Shown in pieces: positions 20,961 through 32,674 of a stretch of DNA of 64,000 bases (positions are counted from its first letter, which is position 1; each line of letters begins with the position of its first letter). Position numbers and translations under genes: made by a program. This DNA comes from Petunia secreta (Eukaryota > Streptophyta > Magnoliopsida > Solanales > Solanaceae). The notes under the pieces were generated by a model. It saw only the letters and a list, made by a program, of their open reading frames with translations. It made no database searches and had not been told where the DNA came from. The stretch is taken from the NCBI GenBank assembly GCA_029990175.1, contig JARKIP010000065.1, positions 22,174,501 through 22,238,500 on the forward strand, read 5' to 3'.

Positions 20961-21911
20961 ATGGTCGCGCCGCAATACTGGTTGAGATCCAGAGGATCAA
21001 TCCAAACACCTCCCCCTTTACCTACAAGGACAAGGACGAGATGCAATATCATGGCTGAGTTTGACAAGGTTGAAAATGGAACTCCCAAAAAGCAAGGCGT
21101 GGTCGGCTATGAAGATTATGCTAAGTTAGAACAGAGGTTGTTTAAAGTTGAAAATAGGGTTCCTCTAACCCGTGCTGATGAGTTCATTGAACCAAACAAA
21201 ATCGCCCGCCCTCACGGTAAAGATCCACTATTCCCTGAGAAAGACATCCCTTACCCTAGCTACATTGTACCACCAAAAGCACCACAAAATAACCTACCTC
21301 CCTTCGCTGTTGAAACAAAAACCATTGCATCACCCACCAAAGATCATGACATGTATGCGTGGACAAAGGAAGCCTCAGATAACACCATAGAGCAAGTCCA
21401 GTGGTTGGTAGAGAAATTCAAGCAATTCCAAGGTATCAAAGGAACCAGAGGACGTGCCTATGAGGACCTCTGCATGTACCCTGACTTGAAGCTGCCCGAG
21501 GGTTATAAGACACCGAAGTTCAATATGTTCGACGGCAGTGGTGATCCAATGGCTCATTTGAGATCTTATTGTGACAAGTTAGTTGGGGTAGGACACGATG
21601 AAAAGATCCGCATGCAATTGTTCAACCGTAGCCTGACTGGAGATGCGCTGGTATGGTATTCGAAGCAACAAATAAAAAAGTGGATGAGCTGGGAGGCGAT
21701 GGCCAGAGACATCGTTGACAGTTTTGGGCAAAACACCGATGCCATGCATGATCGGTTCTATTTGGAGAAGCTGAAGAAAAAGCCCACTGAGACTTTCAGA
21801 GAATTTGCAACTAGGTTGAGTGATGCAGGGTATAAATGCGGAAACGTAAAGATAGGAGTGAGAGTAGTCTCGAACTCCCTACGAGGTATCCACGAGGAAA
21901 TTGTCTTGTAA
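20961..21911 (+). pseudogene. gag: Ogre/Tat-like gag, truncated
   Basis: ATG 20961 opens 316 codons. After a basic N-terminus comes LKLPEGYKTPKFNMFDGSGD, then AHLRSYCDKLVGVG, RSLTGDALVWYSKQ and FYLEKLKKKPTETFREFATR. This is the standard capsid core of Ogre/Tat gag, which forms the virus-like particle. It breaks at about 21911 against a CRM-type LTR in the opposite orientation, so the zinc knuckle, protease, RT and integrase are not in the window. The break is inside the capsid region and has no TSD, which points to deletion or illegitimate recombination. The alternative TTG start at 20955 adds only two codons. Confidence 0.8.
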
Positions 21912-22547
21912 AACCCTCGATTCGGGTCAAGAGTTGCCTGCACTATGCAACTACCGTCGAGACACACCTGGGTCTCGCAAATAGAATGATCGGGTTGGAT
22001 TGAGGGTCAGCTAGATCCGTTAGAAGATTCAACTCAGAAAACAAAGGTTTCATTTAATAAGGAGCATTGCTCTCATGTTCTTCAATATTAAAAATAGACT
22101 AAGTAACAAAATATGGTAGACTTGGGTATTCATAATGTTTTCCCAAGCTATGATAAAGGTCTAAAATGCCCCACACGTTAGGCTTAAGTAAATAGACCAC
22201 ACAAGGTCAAAAAAGTCAATTACTACTCAAAATCTCGCCCCTTCAGCGTTTGGGTGGAGCGCCCGTTCCCTAGGCGGAGCGCATGCATTTTGGACAAGTA
22301 GATTTGGCTGGGTGGTCCGCGTGGTCCTTGGGCGGTCTGCCTGGCCGTTGGGCGGAGGGCCTGACTGCAAGGTTCTCAGGGCGGAGCGCCTGGCTCCTCT
22401 GGGCAGAGCGCCTGGGCAGTAATCAATGTGTACTTCTTCCAATTGCTTCCATCTTCGAGTCCTTTCCTCTCCAAGTGTAAATGTACCTGTTGGGCCTCCT
22501 TGGCTTGACTCCGAGTGAAGGGTCTCGTGACGGATTTTCCGGCATCA
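21912..22547 (-). repeat. 3' LTR of element E3, truncated
   Basis: Minus-strand start TGATGCCGGAAAATCC lies directly after a PPT (complement of TCCTCCCCTTCTT). It contains an RPFTRSQAKEAQQVHLHLER coding piece, GC-rich palindromes (GGGCGGAGCGCCTGG type) at 22250-22410, and the R/U5 hairpin at 21958-21977 (stem CGAGAC/GTCTCG). The last 130 or so bases are missing at the junction with the Ogre-like gag. The string TGTAAAACC at 21908 could mimic an LTR end, but relatives end CATCA or CACCA. Confidence 0.7.
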
Positions 22548-22674
22548 TCCTCCCCTTCTTGGGAACATTTCGCCCTCGAAATCCAAGCGTCACTACCCTC
22601 AGCTCCATCATCTCCTACATCAAGAGGAGTCAAGTCAGAGACATTAAAGTGTTAGAGACATTATACTCACTTGG
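22548..22674 (-). pseudogene. pol: E3 pol, integrase C-terminal end
   Basis: On the minus strand the text encodes VSNT-like sequence, then DLTPLDVGDDG and ISRAKCSQEGEDD, the CRM-type integrase tail just before the PPT. It is cut at 22674 by the three-LTR complex; the TSD CTTGG (22670-22674) reappears at 47268, where pol continues upstream. Confidence 0.75.
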
Positions 22675-23422
22675 TGATGTAGGGTAAAACACGCGGAAGC
22701 TAAACACGAGACAAACAATGCGGAAGCGATAAAAGATAACAAGAAATCAAGATTGGGAAGGCAAGAAATTAGAAGAAAGAATTCAATTCACTAACGTTAA
22801 TTGAATTCAAAAGGGAGAAGGGAAAATTGAACCTTACAATGGAATCTAACTAGATGTCGATCTCCATAGGTTCCAAGTCGAGACATACACGAGCCTCGGG
22901 CTCACACAAGAAGGGCTCGGCCTCTTCAATGTTCTCTCTCAAGATTCTATCTTCAACAATGACTAACTAATGAAGAAATGGCTAAGTGTTCCTACTTATA
23001 GCCTTTCACAAGTCTAGGTGAAATGTCTAAAATGCCCCTAAAGCTAATTAATACATACAAGCCACATAAAGGCAAAATAGGAAGTTCAATGCCAAAAGTT
23101 GGCCTCTTCAGCATGTTGGGCGGGGCGCCTAGGCCTGGGCGGGGCGCCTGAATGTTAGGCAGTGAGCTGGGAGGCCTCAGTTCAGGCGGGGCGCCTGGTG
23201 GGTAGGCGGACGCCTGGCTTGTGCTGGGTTCAGGCGGGGCGCCTATGGGTCAGGTGGGGCACCTGAATTTGCAAGCAGTGGGCTGCCTAGGCCTAGCATA
23301 GGCGGGGCGCCTAAGGCCCTGGTCCTCTTGACGCTTCTTCAAATCGCTCCCGAAGCCCTTGACTTGCATCCCTTGTGCTCTCAAGCTTGGTTCTTGATGG
23401 TTGCCCGATTTGTCCCGCATCA
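22675..23422 (-). repeat. LTR A of the non-autonomous family
   Basis: Ends are TGATGTAGGG and CCCGCATCA. U3 (minus strand) has an array of GGCGGGGCGCCT palindromes at 23115-23310 upstream of a TATA-like TATAAGTA at about 23000. A 30-base inverted repeat (GAATTCAATT and AATTGAATTC arms) lies at 22778-22807. It is 25 bases shorter than LTRs B and C, lacking one GC repeat unit. Confidence 0.88.
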
Positions 23423-23523
23423 TCCTCCCCTTCTTGAAAGGATTTCGTCCTCAAAATCAAACCATCAAAACCTACAATCAAAGCAAGCACAACCAAAATT
23501 TCCTACTCCACAAGTAGGTTAGC

Positions 23524-25739
23524 TTAACAAGAAATAAGTGCAAGTAGTGTTGAAAACACACTCTTGTGATAAAGCCAAGCATCAATGCTAATTAAAAAGT
23601 GTATGTCCCCAAAGGAGACAATAAGGTCTTGGCTCGACAAGAACAAGCACTCGATTTCAACACAAGCAAAGAGATCAAAGTCATGCAATATGTAGCAATC
23701 AAATGTCCTATGACCCCTAAGCTTACCATCAACACACCAAGCCTTCAAATCAATTTTATCACAATGTGACACATTGGCTTCGGCATGTCCAACACTCAAG
23801 GTGTGCTCAACATATGGGATTGAGTAAGTAAAGTAGTTTAACTCACAACTAACATCGACTACTCCACTCCCCTTCTTAAGAGCATTCTTACACACACCAA
23901 AAGTGGCTTCCTCACCTCCAAATTCTTCTCTAAGACAATCTCCCTCACTAGGCAAGCTCCAAAGGAAGGTCTCCAAAATTGGCCCTTCATCATTATAGTC
24001 CATACAATGAAGGTTAGGACTACTAGAAGATGGTTCAACACACCCAATATCAAGACCATTCATCCCACTTGGAGTTCCAAACAATGGATCATCCGTAGAG
24101 TCTATCTTTACATACCATGGAGGTTCTACTTTACTATCAATCCGAGTCCGATACAATTCGCTACCACAAATGAGATTATCTTCACATAGTGGAAATGTAA
24201 AAGCATGCACCTCAAATTCATGGTTACATAAAAGCATGGTATCAAGACAAGGTTCTTTACCCACACCCGAAGAGTCATCGAAAACAAATCGATCCATCTC
24301 ACACTCGAGAGACTCCTCAAGGTCACAACCATCCTCACTACAACACATAGGTCCACCATTATCAAGCAATTCATCAAGGGTAAGAATAGGGCATTCATTC
24401 AACTCATCTTCCCCTTTATCAAATATAGGTGGGGTGTCATAACAAGGGTCACAAATAGGGTCAACCACACAATCTTCACTAGAGAGAGGTTCAACGAATA
24501 TCGAGCTCACATCATGACGTGGCTTATCATACCTCTCAACTAATGGTTCACAATTACACACAAGTTAACCATTTGACTCTACACTAGTTGCAAACACATT
24601 GTAATCATACAAATCATCAACTAGTGTTGAGTTACCACAAACACTACCATAAGACAAGGAAGTAACATGTTCAAGGGAAGAACTATCACTTACCTTTGAG
24701 TGGCCACCTTGCTCACTCAATGCATTTGAAGTGTCATGAATCGTCTCTTCACCTTGAAGCTCACATTGAAGAGTTTCTTCACCTTGTCCATCCTTCTTGG
24801 GACATGTTTGAGGCTCCATCGCTTTGCCTCCAAGAGTACCTACACAAGCATTCACAAAAGTAGAAGAAAAAGATAAAGGGTTAAGGTTAGAATAAGGGGT
24901 GTCCTCACTCTTTTTCCCCTCTTTCTTTTCCCTCATTTTCTTTTCAAGGTTAGGTGTAGATTCGGGTGGTGACATCCCACTCACATCACTCAACACATCC
25001 TCTCCTTTTTCCACTCGAGGAATGTCACCGGTCACTCCCTTACTCCTCTCAATCTTTTGTCTCTCAAATTCGGGTGAGTTGGGACGAGGCCTAAGAATAC
25101 CCATAGCCGGAGTAGGTGGACCTTTCACGTCAACCCGGAACCTAGGACTAGGAGACTCATCACACGGTGTCTCCTTTTTCTTTGTTGGTGAACCACTCGG
25201 GTTTGGAAGTGGCTTCGGGCTCACCTTGTTGACATTTGTCAACTCTTTTGTAGAACTAGTCCCACCATTGCTTGTATTTGTAGGACTTCTCGTTTGCACA
25301 TTGTTGCCCATGGATTGAAGTTCTCGCTCCCTCCTCCATTGTATGATCCTAGCTTGCATCTCAACGGACATCTTTCCCCATCTTCCGTAAGGTGCAAACT
25401 CATAAATCCCTTGACCCGTGGCCACTAGATACATATCCCGTTTAGCATCATAATGAACCTCCTTGTTGTGCAACCATGGGTCACCTAGCCAAACTCCCAC
25501 ATTCGGTACGGGATACACATCACACCAAACATACTCATTGTAACCCTTATGAGATATGAGTACCCGTGCCTCCTTGAACACCCAAACTCCTTTGTACTCA
25601 TAGGGGTACTTTAGATCATGGCATGGTATGTTTAACATTTGAACTACTCTTGGGTTAATGCAGTTGGCATCGGTTCCACCAATTTGGAGCAAGTGTCCAT
25701 CAACCCTATTTACCCCAACAACAAACCTACTTCTACCCA
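23524..25739 (-). pseudogene. Accessory ORF, C-terminal two thirds (A-B copy)
   Basis: On the minus strand the frame enters from 25739 with the protease-like text (GVNRVDGHLLQIGGTDANC, later WLGDPWL). It then goes through a Pro/Ser/Lys-rich linker and VGTLGGKAMEPQ, and is stopped by TAA at 24564-24562. It resumes in the same frame to 23524 (345 codons). The C-terminal part is acidic and Cys-containing (CYDTPPIFDKGEDEL, ALKKGSGVVDVSCELNYFTYS, FLISIDAWLYHKSVFS). The upstream end is separated from its N-terminal part by a CRM LTR at 25745. Unlike the B-C copy it has no frameshift near 25060, so each copy is broken at a different place. Function is unknown. Confidence 0.75.
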
Positions 25740-25744
25740 AGTTT

Positions 25745-26496
25745 TGGTGCAATGCAATTCCCGAAGGGATTGTTAGCACAAACGCGGAAGAACAAACAAA
25801 AGGATAAAAGATAAAAGCAAGACAAAACTTGCTTCTTTCGAAAGAACAGTGAGGAACCTGTCTCAAAGCTCAATCAAAAGGAGTACAAGGATCACCTATA
25901 CTATGCAACAATCCTCAAGAGAACATTGCCTCTTGCAAACTGAATGATCAAGAGGAATGTTCAATCGGACTAACCGAAAGCCACAAGTCCTTAAAAGCCC
26001 TCACTGGGGTTTTGCTCACGACGGAGACAAGAAGAAATGTGCTCGGCACTTTCATTCAATTCATCAATGTTCAAAAACTAGCTACTTACAATGAAAGGAA
26101 ACAGTGTTTATATAGGAAATACTAAGGGTAAACTAGTAAATAGGTCACAGTTGACCAATAGAAATAAGCCACGCAGGGCTGAGTTAAAATGTGTTCGGCA
26201 GATTTGACTTCGGTAAGCCTTGGCTTCGGTTCTCGATTGTCTGCTCGAACTCACACTTGTTGCCTTCGGACGCTCAATTGTCTTCGAGCTCATTGTCCTC
26301 GGTCACTTTGCCTTCGGGCTCAAATCTGAAGATAATGCCTTCGATTCTTGAGCTCGGCCACTCAGCTTCGGAGCAATTGTTTTCCTTCGGCCAGGCTAAG
26401 TGAACGTGCACATCGTGCAGCAGCTTGGCTTGGCTTCTTGTCATCGGTCTCCTCGGTGGATCGATCACTTGATCAGCACGTGATCGGGCTGCATCA
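25745..26496 (-). repeat. CRM-like LTR (left copy of a duplicated pair)
   Basis: A 752-bp LTR in minus orientation is flanked by TSD AGTTT (25740-25744 and 26497-26501), so locally it looks like a solo LTR inside the accessory ORF. It differs from the LTR at 31172-31923 by about three bases by eye. Both are followed by the same host sequence starting AGTTTCGTATAGG. Confidence 0.9.
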
Positions 26497-27247
26497 AGTT
26501 TCGTATAGGCACATCCAAAGAAGAGCTTGAATTTCCAAGACTAGTATTACCATCAACTCGGGTTTTCCTTATCCCTCCACTAGTGGCAACACCACTAGAA
26601 TAACCTCCACTTCCCGTCACTCTCCCAACATTAGAAGTGTTGTTGGAAGTCGAGGAAGTAGTACCACTATGGAACCCATAATTGCCTCTCGCCTTGGTTC
26701 CATAGCCCATAGCACAACTCCTACCACCACTACTAGAGCAATGCACCCCCGTAACGGTAAGAGCAATACCATTTCTCCTTCCACCCTTCACATGGGAACT
26801 AGAAGATGCAAACCTCCCATTTTCCATGGAACAACCACCACCACCACCTCCCATACTAGTGGAAGGTCCTCTACTACTCCCTTGTACTTCACAAGCAACA
26901 CCAAGAGAAGATGCATATGAACAATTTCTATACTCAACATCATCATCAACTCTATCTATGTCACTATCAACATTTTCATAATCGACACAAGAAGAGTAAG
27001 TAGGATCAATGTACCTTGAAGCGTCACCATCTTCGTATTCTTGACTTGAAGCATTAGATTCATCAAGTTCATCATCACAAGCTTCATAGTCTTCTTCAAC
27101 CTCACGATCATCATAGCGAACCGCTTCATCATCATAGGAGCCATAGTCCCCCGAGTCATCATAGCAAGACCCATCATCACCATCGTAGGAACCATAGTCT
27201 CCCTCGTCTCCACATGAGCCATAACCTCCACATTCATTATCCGACAT
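26497..27247 (-). pseudogene. Accessory ORF, N-terminal part (A-B copy, left duplicate)
   Basis: ATG at 27247-27245 opens an acidic Tyr/Asp/Gly-rich region (GGYGSCGDEGDYGSYDGDDG), then a Ser/Gly/Thr-rich region (SSGGRSCAMGYG, TSSTSNNTSNVGR) to SLDVPIRNL. The frame then runs into the CRM LTR. Low-complexity acidic and Gly/Ser segments suggest disorder; no enzyme motif is seen. Continuous gene order is restored only in the B-C copy. Confidence 0.75.
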
Positions 27248-27676
27248 AGTTGCAACACCAAAAGATCAAAACCTCCCGAAAGTCACTCCCTCACGTGTAT
27301 CACTCAATTTATGAACACTCAAGAGCGAGGCCTTTACAACTTGGGAACCAAGGTGATCACAACTAGTATGTCCAAATAAAAGTTCGGAAGGGAGTTAATG
27401 AGACTCGATGTACGGACGGCTATTTAAGTGCGCACTTGAGGCCAAAAGGAGTTCTACGACTCTTCTTTGAATTCTAATCTCCTCTACTCACGAGTGTCCT
27501 AATAGCTCAAAGTGATTAGTACTAATTCGAGTAGGATTATACCCTAATAGCACTAACTGGAACTAATGCAATCAAACAAATGGGAATACCTACGAGAATC
27601 TACCCAAAACAACACGTTTCAGCAGCAGGTGGGGCGCCTGTAATGCAGGAGGGGCGCCTAGGTTTACTGCAGGAGG
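27248..27676 (-). other. Leader of the non-autonomous element, cut by a recombination junction
   Basis: It contains the shared leader box (complement CACGTGAGGGAGTGA near 27290) and two GGGGCGCCT palindromes at 27632-27660. At 27676 the text jumps after GCAGGAGG into CRM RT sequence (TACGAAGTC). The same leader continues normally after 33103. Confidence 0.7.
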
Positions 27677-27718
27677 TACGAAGTCAATTTGGTGCTCGAT
27701 TCCTCTCAATGGAGGTAA

Positions 27719-29950
27719 TCAACCTGGCATTTCCTCGGGAAACATGTCCTCGAAGTCCTGCAAAACTTTTTGAACAAACAAAGGCAAAGGGTTATCATTA
27801 GAAAAATCATCATTAGAGTTTAGAAAGATACCCTTGTGCACGAGGCAAATCATCATCTGACCGTGGTCGTTGCCTCGTAATATCTCACCGGGTTGCATGA
27901 TTGCACAAATTCCTTTTACTTCGATCGGTGAGTTTGTTTCTTCGGGCCCCAATTTTGCTCCTATCGGAAGCTTAGCTTTGGCCGCTTCTTTCAATTCTTT
28001 CATTCGTTTATAGTCCTCGGTGACTTGTTTTGGAGACAAGGGCTTGAGTATGAAACTCTTCCCTTCGAGCTTCACAGTGTAAGTGTTGGACCTGCCATTG
28101 TGAACAGCTGTTCGGTCATACTGCCATGGTCGACCCAATAGCAAATGACAAGCTTGCATCGGAACCACATCAAATATCATTTCATCTTGATACTCTCCGA
28201 TTTTGAACTTGATCCACACTTGTTTGACAACTCTCAATTCTCCACACTCATTCAGCCATTGTAACTTGTAAGGGTGGGGATGCTTCATCGTAGGTAATCC
28301 CATTTGTGAAACCAAAGTTTGGCTCACTACATTGGCACAACTACCGGAATCAATGATCATTGAACACACCTTTCCCCTCACTCGACATCGGGCATGAAAG
28401 AGGTTTTCTCTTTGGTTGTCCTCTTCTTCAAGAGTCATGCAGCTCAAATTCCTTCGAACCACAAGAAACATTTCCGGATGATCAGCTTCGGCAGCCTCAT
28501 GATCATCATCAACTTCAGCTCGATCAGTCTCCTCGATAATTTCCTCCTCGGTGTCACTCGCTTGCTCATGGACGGTTCCATCTTCGAGCAGAAGCATAAC
28601 TTTGCGAGTTGGACACTCTTTTGCCATGTGACCATAACCTTTGCATTTGTGACACTGAATATTTGAAGCACTAGGAGAATTGAGTTGAACTTTACCTACC
28701 ACTTCTCTTGGTTGGTTAACGGTCACACCTCTTTCGAAGGGTCTCTTCGAATCTCGAACAGTGTTAGCACTTGCTTGGTTTGGACTCTTCCATTCTTTAC
28801 CTCGGTTCAAAGGAGTAGAAGTAGTGACTCCTCGATACCGGTTTGCCTTATCGTCCTTCACCAATTTTTCAGCTTCGGTGGCAGCATCAAACAAATCTTC
28901 CAACGTGTGGTACACGTGGAGTCTCAACTGAGAAGACACATCCCTAGCCAAGCCATTTTTGAATCTGATAATGGCTTGCTCTTCGTCTTCGACCAGATCA
29001 AGATTCAATCGAACCTTTTCAAACTCATCGTGGTACTCTTGGACGGACTTGGTCCCTTGCTTTAACTCATAGAGCTTTTGCATTTGAGTTTGCCTGTACT
29101 TGGCACTCAAATACTTACCATCCATCGCTCTCATCAACTGTGGCCATGTATTGACTACTGGATAGTCATTTCTTCGTCTATGCCTCTTGTCAGATTCCCA
29201 CCATGTTGATGCATAAGCTTCGAACGAAGCAATGGCATGGGCAGCTTTTCTCTCATCGGTCATCTCATTTGTTTCAAAGATGCGCTCCATTTTAAGCTTC
29301 CATTCAAGATACTCATCGGGGTCACTAGTTCCTTTAAAGGGTGGAATAGTGATCTTGACACTGTTCAAGTTTGAGTCTCGAACAGCTCTAGCCTGTTCGG
29401 GAAACTCATCTTCTCGATCATAAGCCTCACGCTCAATATTTCTTTCAACATTTGCGCCTCGGCCTCGACCTCGGAAATTTCCACGTCCTCGGTGAGCTTG
29501 CCTTCGTTGAGCGAATGGCGGCTCACGCTCATATTCGTCCTCGGGAAATTCCTCTTCATCAACCTCTTCGGTTACAGCTCCAAGATCTCTTCGGGTCCTT
29601 GGAAGTGGTAACCTCTCTCCTCGGGGAATACCCAAGTTTTGATTTCCAGCTTGGGGATTGCCCAAGTTTTGTTGTGCTTGGGGATTGCCCAAGTTAAGCT
29701 CTCTTCGAATTGCTTCACTTGTCAACTGATGTTGTCGTACAAGCTCAGCATACAGCTCAGGTTTCATCGGAGTGGATTGGCTCGTTCCCACGCCGGACCC
29801 ATTCATGGCCACGGACGCGTTTCCCTGCTCGAGGTTAGCTACTCGAGCACTCACTCCTCTTACATCGGCACCGACACTTTGTATCGCAGCCATGAGATCG
29901 GCTAACGACAATTCAGGCTTTTCAATGCTTTTGCCATCGTTTCCAGCCAT
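27719..29950 (-). pseudogene. gag-pro: CRM-like gag-protease, truncated
   Basis: From ATG 29950 the frame gives the same gag as copy 1, with the CCHC knuckle (CHKCKGYGHMAKEC) and retropepsin IIDSGSCAN. It ends at a TGA that replaces a Gly codon in EEMPGGLPPL at the front of RT. About 40 bases later the element is cut. Gag has one more NLGNPQA-type repeat than copy 1 (QQNLGNPQAGNQNLGIP), a short in-frame minisatellite. It could make gag and an active-looking protease but not copy itself. The TTG at 29968 is in frame but ATG 29950 matches the other copies. Confidence 0.88.
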
Positions 29951-31156
29951 TGTACCTGCACAAGTCAAAGATCAAACAAAGGTTAGGGTTAGAAATCACC
30001 TCACACACTCCCTCACCTTTTGATGGGTGGCACTCGGGTCCACTCAATTTATGGGTTCGGTTTTTGATCACTCAAGGACTTGTTAACAGTGGCTCGTCTG
30101 ATTGATCGGTCCTCTAAGATCCTTCAAGTTCAACAATAGTCACTGCCTCTTCGGGAAGAGTGAAGTGATGTTCGACTCGATGGAAAGGACGCTTTTTAAC
30201 TGCGCTCGGGGAGTCAAAAGAATTTCTACGAAAGTTTGGACTTTGGTCACCCCTTCGCACGAATTCCTATCAGCTTAAAAAGAGTTAGTACGACCTTGAG
30301 TAGAACAAATACTCGAAAGATCCACTAACTAGAATTTTTGACACGAAAGAAAGTGAGAACCTAGGAGAATCTACCCTTTGATTCCCTTTTGGAATCTTTT
30401 TCGATCACACCCACTCTTGTCCGTACAAAAGTGGTCCCTCCTTGGTACGGATAGGGTTTTACCTTATCCACTTTCCTTTTTCAGCCGACAATTTTCACCT
30501 GGGGCTTTGATGTTAAAATTTTAACCCCTTTCTTCTTCAATGGAACAGTGACCTTGCTCCGGCGTACGGACACAACAACTTCGGTTCACTGACCACGAAT
30601 TTCAACAGATCTGGGTTGCTTTCAACTCCGGTCTCAGTAACAACGGAGGAATTCAGTCGAGTTCTTCGACCCAAGAATCAGCTCGACGTGTCGTACACTG
30701 TTACGAACTTTGTAACAATTTTTCGGCGTACGGACAACGATTCAAACTTAAGAACTTTGATTTTTCAAGCAACAAACAAACCCAAATCACTCAAGAACCA
30801 CCATTCTTCATCGGTTTCTTCCAAACACAATGGGGTTCGAGTTCAGTCACCATTAAACTCAAATCAGTCCAAAAATTCACCAAGAAACCCTAGTCACAAA
30901 ATCAGTACGTCGGGTACTTGTTGGAATCAGAAAACAATGGTGAACAAGATTCAATGATTGTTTTTCCCAAACAAACGACAATCAAACACAATTTTTGAAT
31001 TTTTCTTTTAACACTTTTTTTTTTTTTTTTTGTAAATAATAACACCAACAGTAACAAAAATCAAATCAGAATTCGAAAAGGAAAACAGAGACAAATACGC
31101 ACGAAATTAAAGATAACGTGAACAGGATTTGGGGTTGTGAAACAAGCCCAAACCGT
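29951..31156 (-). other. CRM-like leader (minus strand)
   Basis: This is the same 1.2-kb leader as in copy 1, with the GTGAGG...TTGTGCAG pair just before gag and a T-run at about 31012-31032. No gene. The PBS (complement GCTCTGATACCA) is at 31157-31168. Confidence 0.7.
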
Positions 31157-31171
31157 GCTCTGATACCAAGA

Positions 31172-31923
31172 TGGTGCAATGCAATTCCCGAAGGGATTGT
31201 TAGCACAAACGCGGAAGAACAAACAAAAGGATAAAAGATAAAAGCAAGACAAAACTTGCTTCTTTCGAAAGAACAGTGAGGAACCTGTCTCAAAGCTCAA
31301 TCAAAAGGAGTACAAGGATCACCTATACTATGCAACAATCCTCAAGAGAACATTGCCTCTTGCAAACTGAATGATCAAGAGGAATGTTCAATCGGACTAA
31401 CCGAAAGCCACAAGTCCTTAAAAGCCCTCACCGGGGTTTTGCTCACGACGGAGACAAGAAGAAATGTGCTCGGCACTTTCATTCAATTCATCAATGTTCA
31501 AAAACTAGCTACTTACAATGAAAGGAAACAGTGTTTATATAGGAAATACTAAGGGTAAACTAGTAAATAGGTCACAGTTGACCAATAGAAATAAGCCACG
31601 CAGGGCTGAGTTAAAATGTGTTCGGCAGATTTGACTTCGGTAAGCCTTGGCTTCGGTTCTCGATTGTCTGCTCGAACTCACACTTGTTGCCTTCAGACGC
31701 TCAATTGTCTTCGAGCTCATTGTCCTCGGTCACTTTGCCTTCGGGCTCAAATCTGAAGATAATGCCTTCGATTCTTGAGCTCGGCCACTCAGCTTCGGAG
31801 CAATTGTTTTCCTTCGGCCAGGCGAAGTGAACGTGCACATCGTGCAGCAGCTTGGCTTGGCTTCTTGTCATCGGTCTCCTCGGTGGATCGATCACTTGAT
31901 CAGCACGTGATCGGGCTGCATCA
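31172..31923 (-). repeat. CRM-like 5' LTR (right copy of the duplicated pair)
   Basis: It begins TGGTGCAATG beside the PBS, ends GGGCTGCATCA and is followed by AGTTT. With the segment to 33103 it repeats 25745-27676 at a constant offset of 5,427 bases. Confidence 0.9.
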
Positions 31924-32674
31924 AGTTTCGTATAGGCACATCCAAAGAAGAGCTTGAATTTCCAAGACTAGTATTACCATCAACTCGGGTTTTCCTTATC
32001 CCTCCACTAGTGGCAACACCACTAGAATAACCTCCACTTCCCGTCACTCTCCCAACATTAGAAGTGTTGTTGGAAGTCGAGGAAGTAGTACCACTATGGA
32101 ACCCATAATTGCCTCTCGCCTTGGTTCCATAGCCCATAGCACAACTCCTACCACCACTACTAGAGCAATGCACCCCCGTAACGGTAAGAGCAATACCATT
32201 TCTCCTTCCACCCTTCACATGGGAACTAGAAGATGCAAACCTCCCATTTTCCATGGAACAACCACCACCACCACCTCCCATACTAGTGGAAGGTCCTCTA
32301 CTACTCCCTTGTACTTCACAAGCAACACCAAGAGAAGATGCATATGAACAATTTCTATACTCAACATCATCATCAACTCCATCTATGTCACTATCAACAT
32401 TTTCATAATCGACACAAGAAGAGTAAGTAGGATCAATGTACCTTGAAGCGTCACCATCTTCGTATTCTTGACTTGAAGCATTAGATTCATCAAGTTCATC
32501 ATCACAAGCTTCATAGTCTTCTTCAACCTCACGATCATCATAGCGAACCGCTTCATCATCATAGGAGCCATAGTCCCCCGAGTCATCATAGCAAGACCCA
32601 TCATCACCATCGTAGGAACCATAGTCTCCCTCGTCTCCACATGAGCCATAACCTCCACATTCATTATCCGACAT
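31924..32674 (-). pseudogene. Accessory ORF, N-terminal part (right duplicate)
   Basis: It encodes the same 250-residue acidic and Gly/Ser-rich region as 26497-27247 with one amino-acid change seen (DIDG in place of DIDR). Being next to the intact leader, this is probably the original position; the left one is the duplicate. It also runs into a CRM LTR, so the protease-like region is cut off. Confidence 0.75.

Larger units (their letters stand above)
27677..31171 (-). mobile_element. 5' half of a CRM-like element (gag, protease, PBS)
   Basis: This minus-strand block holds PBS (31157-31168), leader, gag and protease and stops just inside RT. RT, RNase H, integrase and the 3' LTR are missing at this junction. 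The join to the non-autonomous leader at 27676 shares only a few bases (GG), typical of illegitimate recombination. Confidence 0.8.

Noticed and set aside
23105..23330. Regularly spaced GC-rich repeats resembling a CRISPR array
   Set aside because: Units are short, variable palindromes inside an LTR of a plant retrotransposon, with unequal spacing and no cas genes.
26669..26920. Thr-rich plus-strand frame repeated three times
   Set aside because: Antisense shadow of the Gly/Ser-rich accessory region; no start context or independent conservation.
26956..27261. Met-rich 101-codon frame (also at 32383 and 44968)
   Set aside because: It is an alternative frame of the low-complexity acidic region of the accessory ORF; it recurs only because the DNA is repeated.
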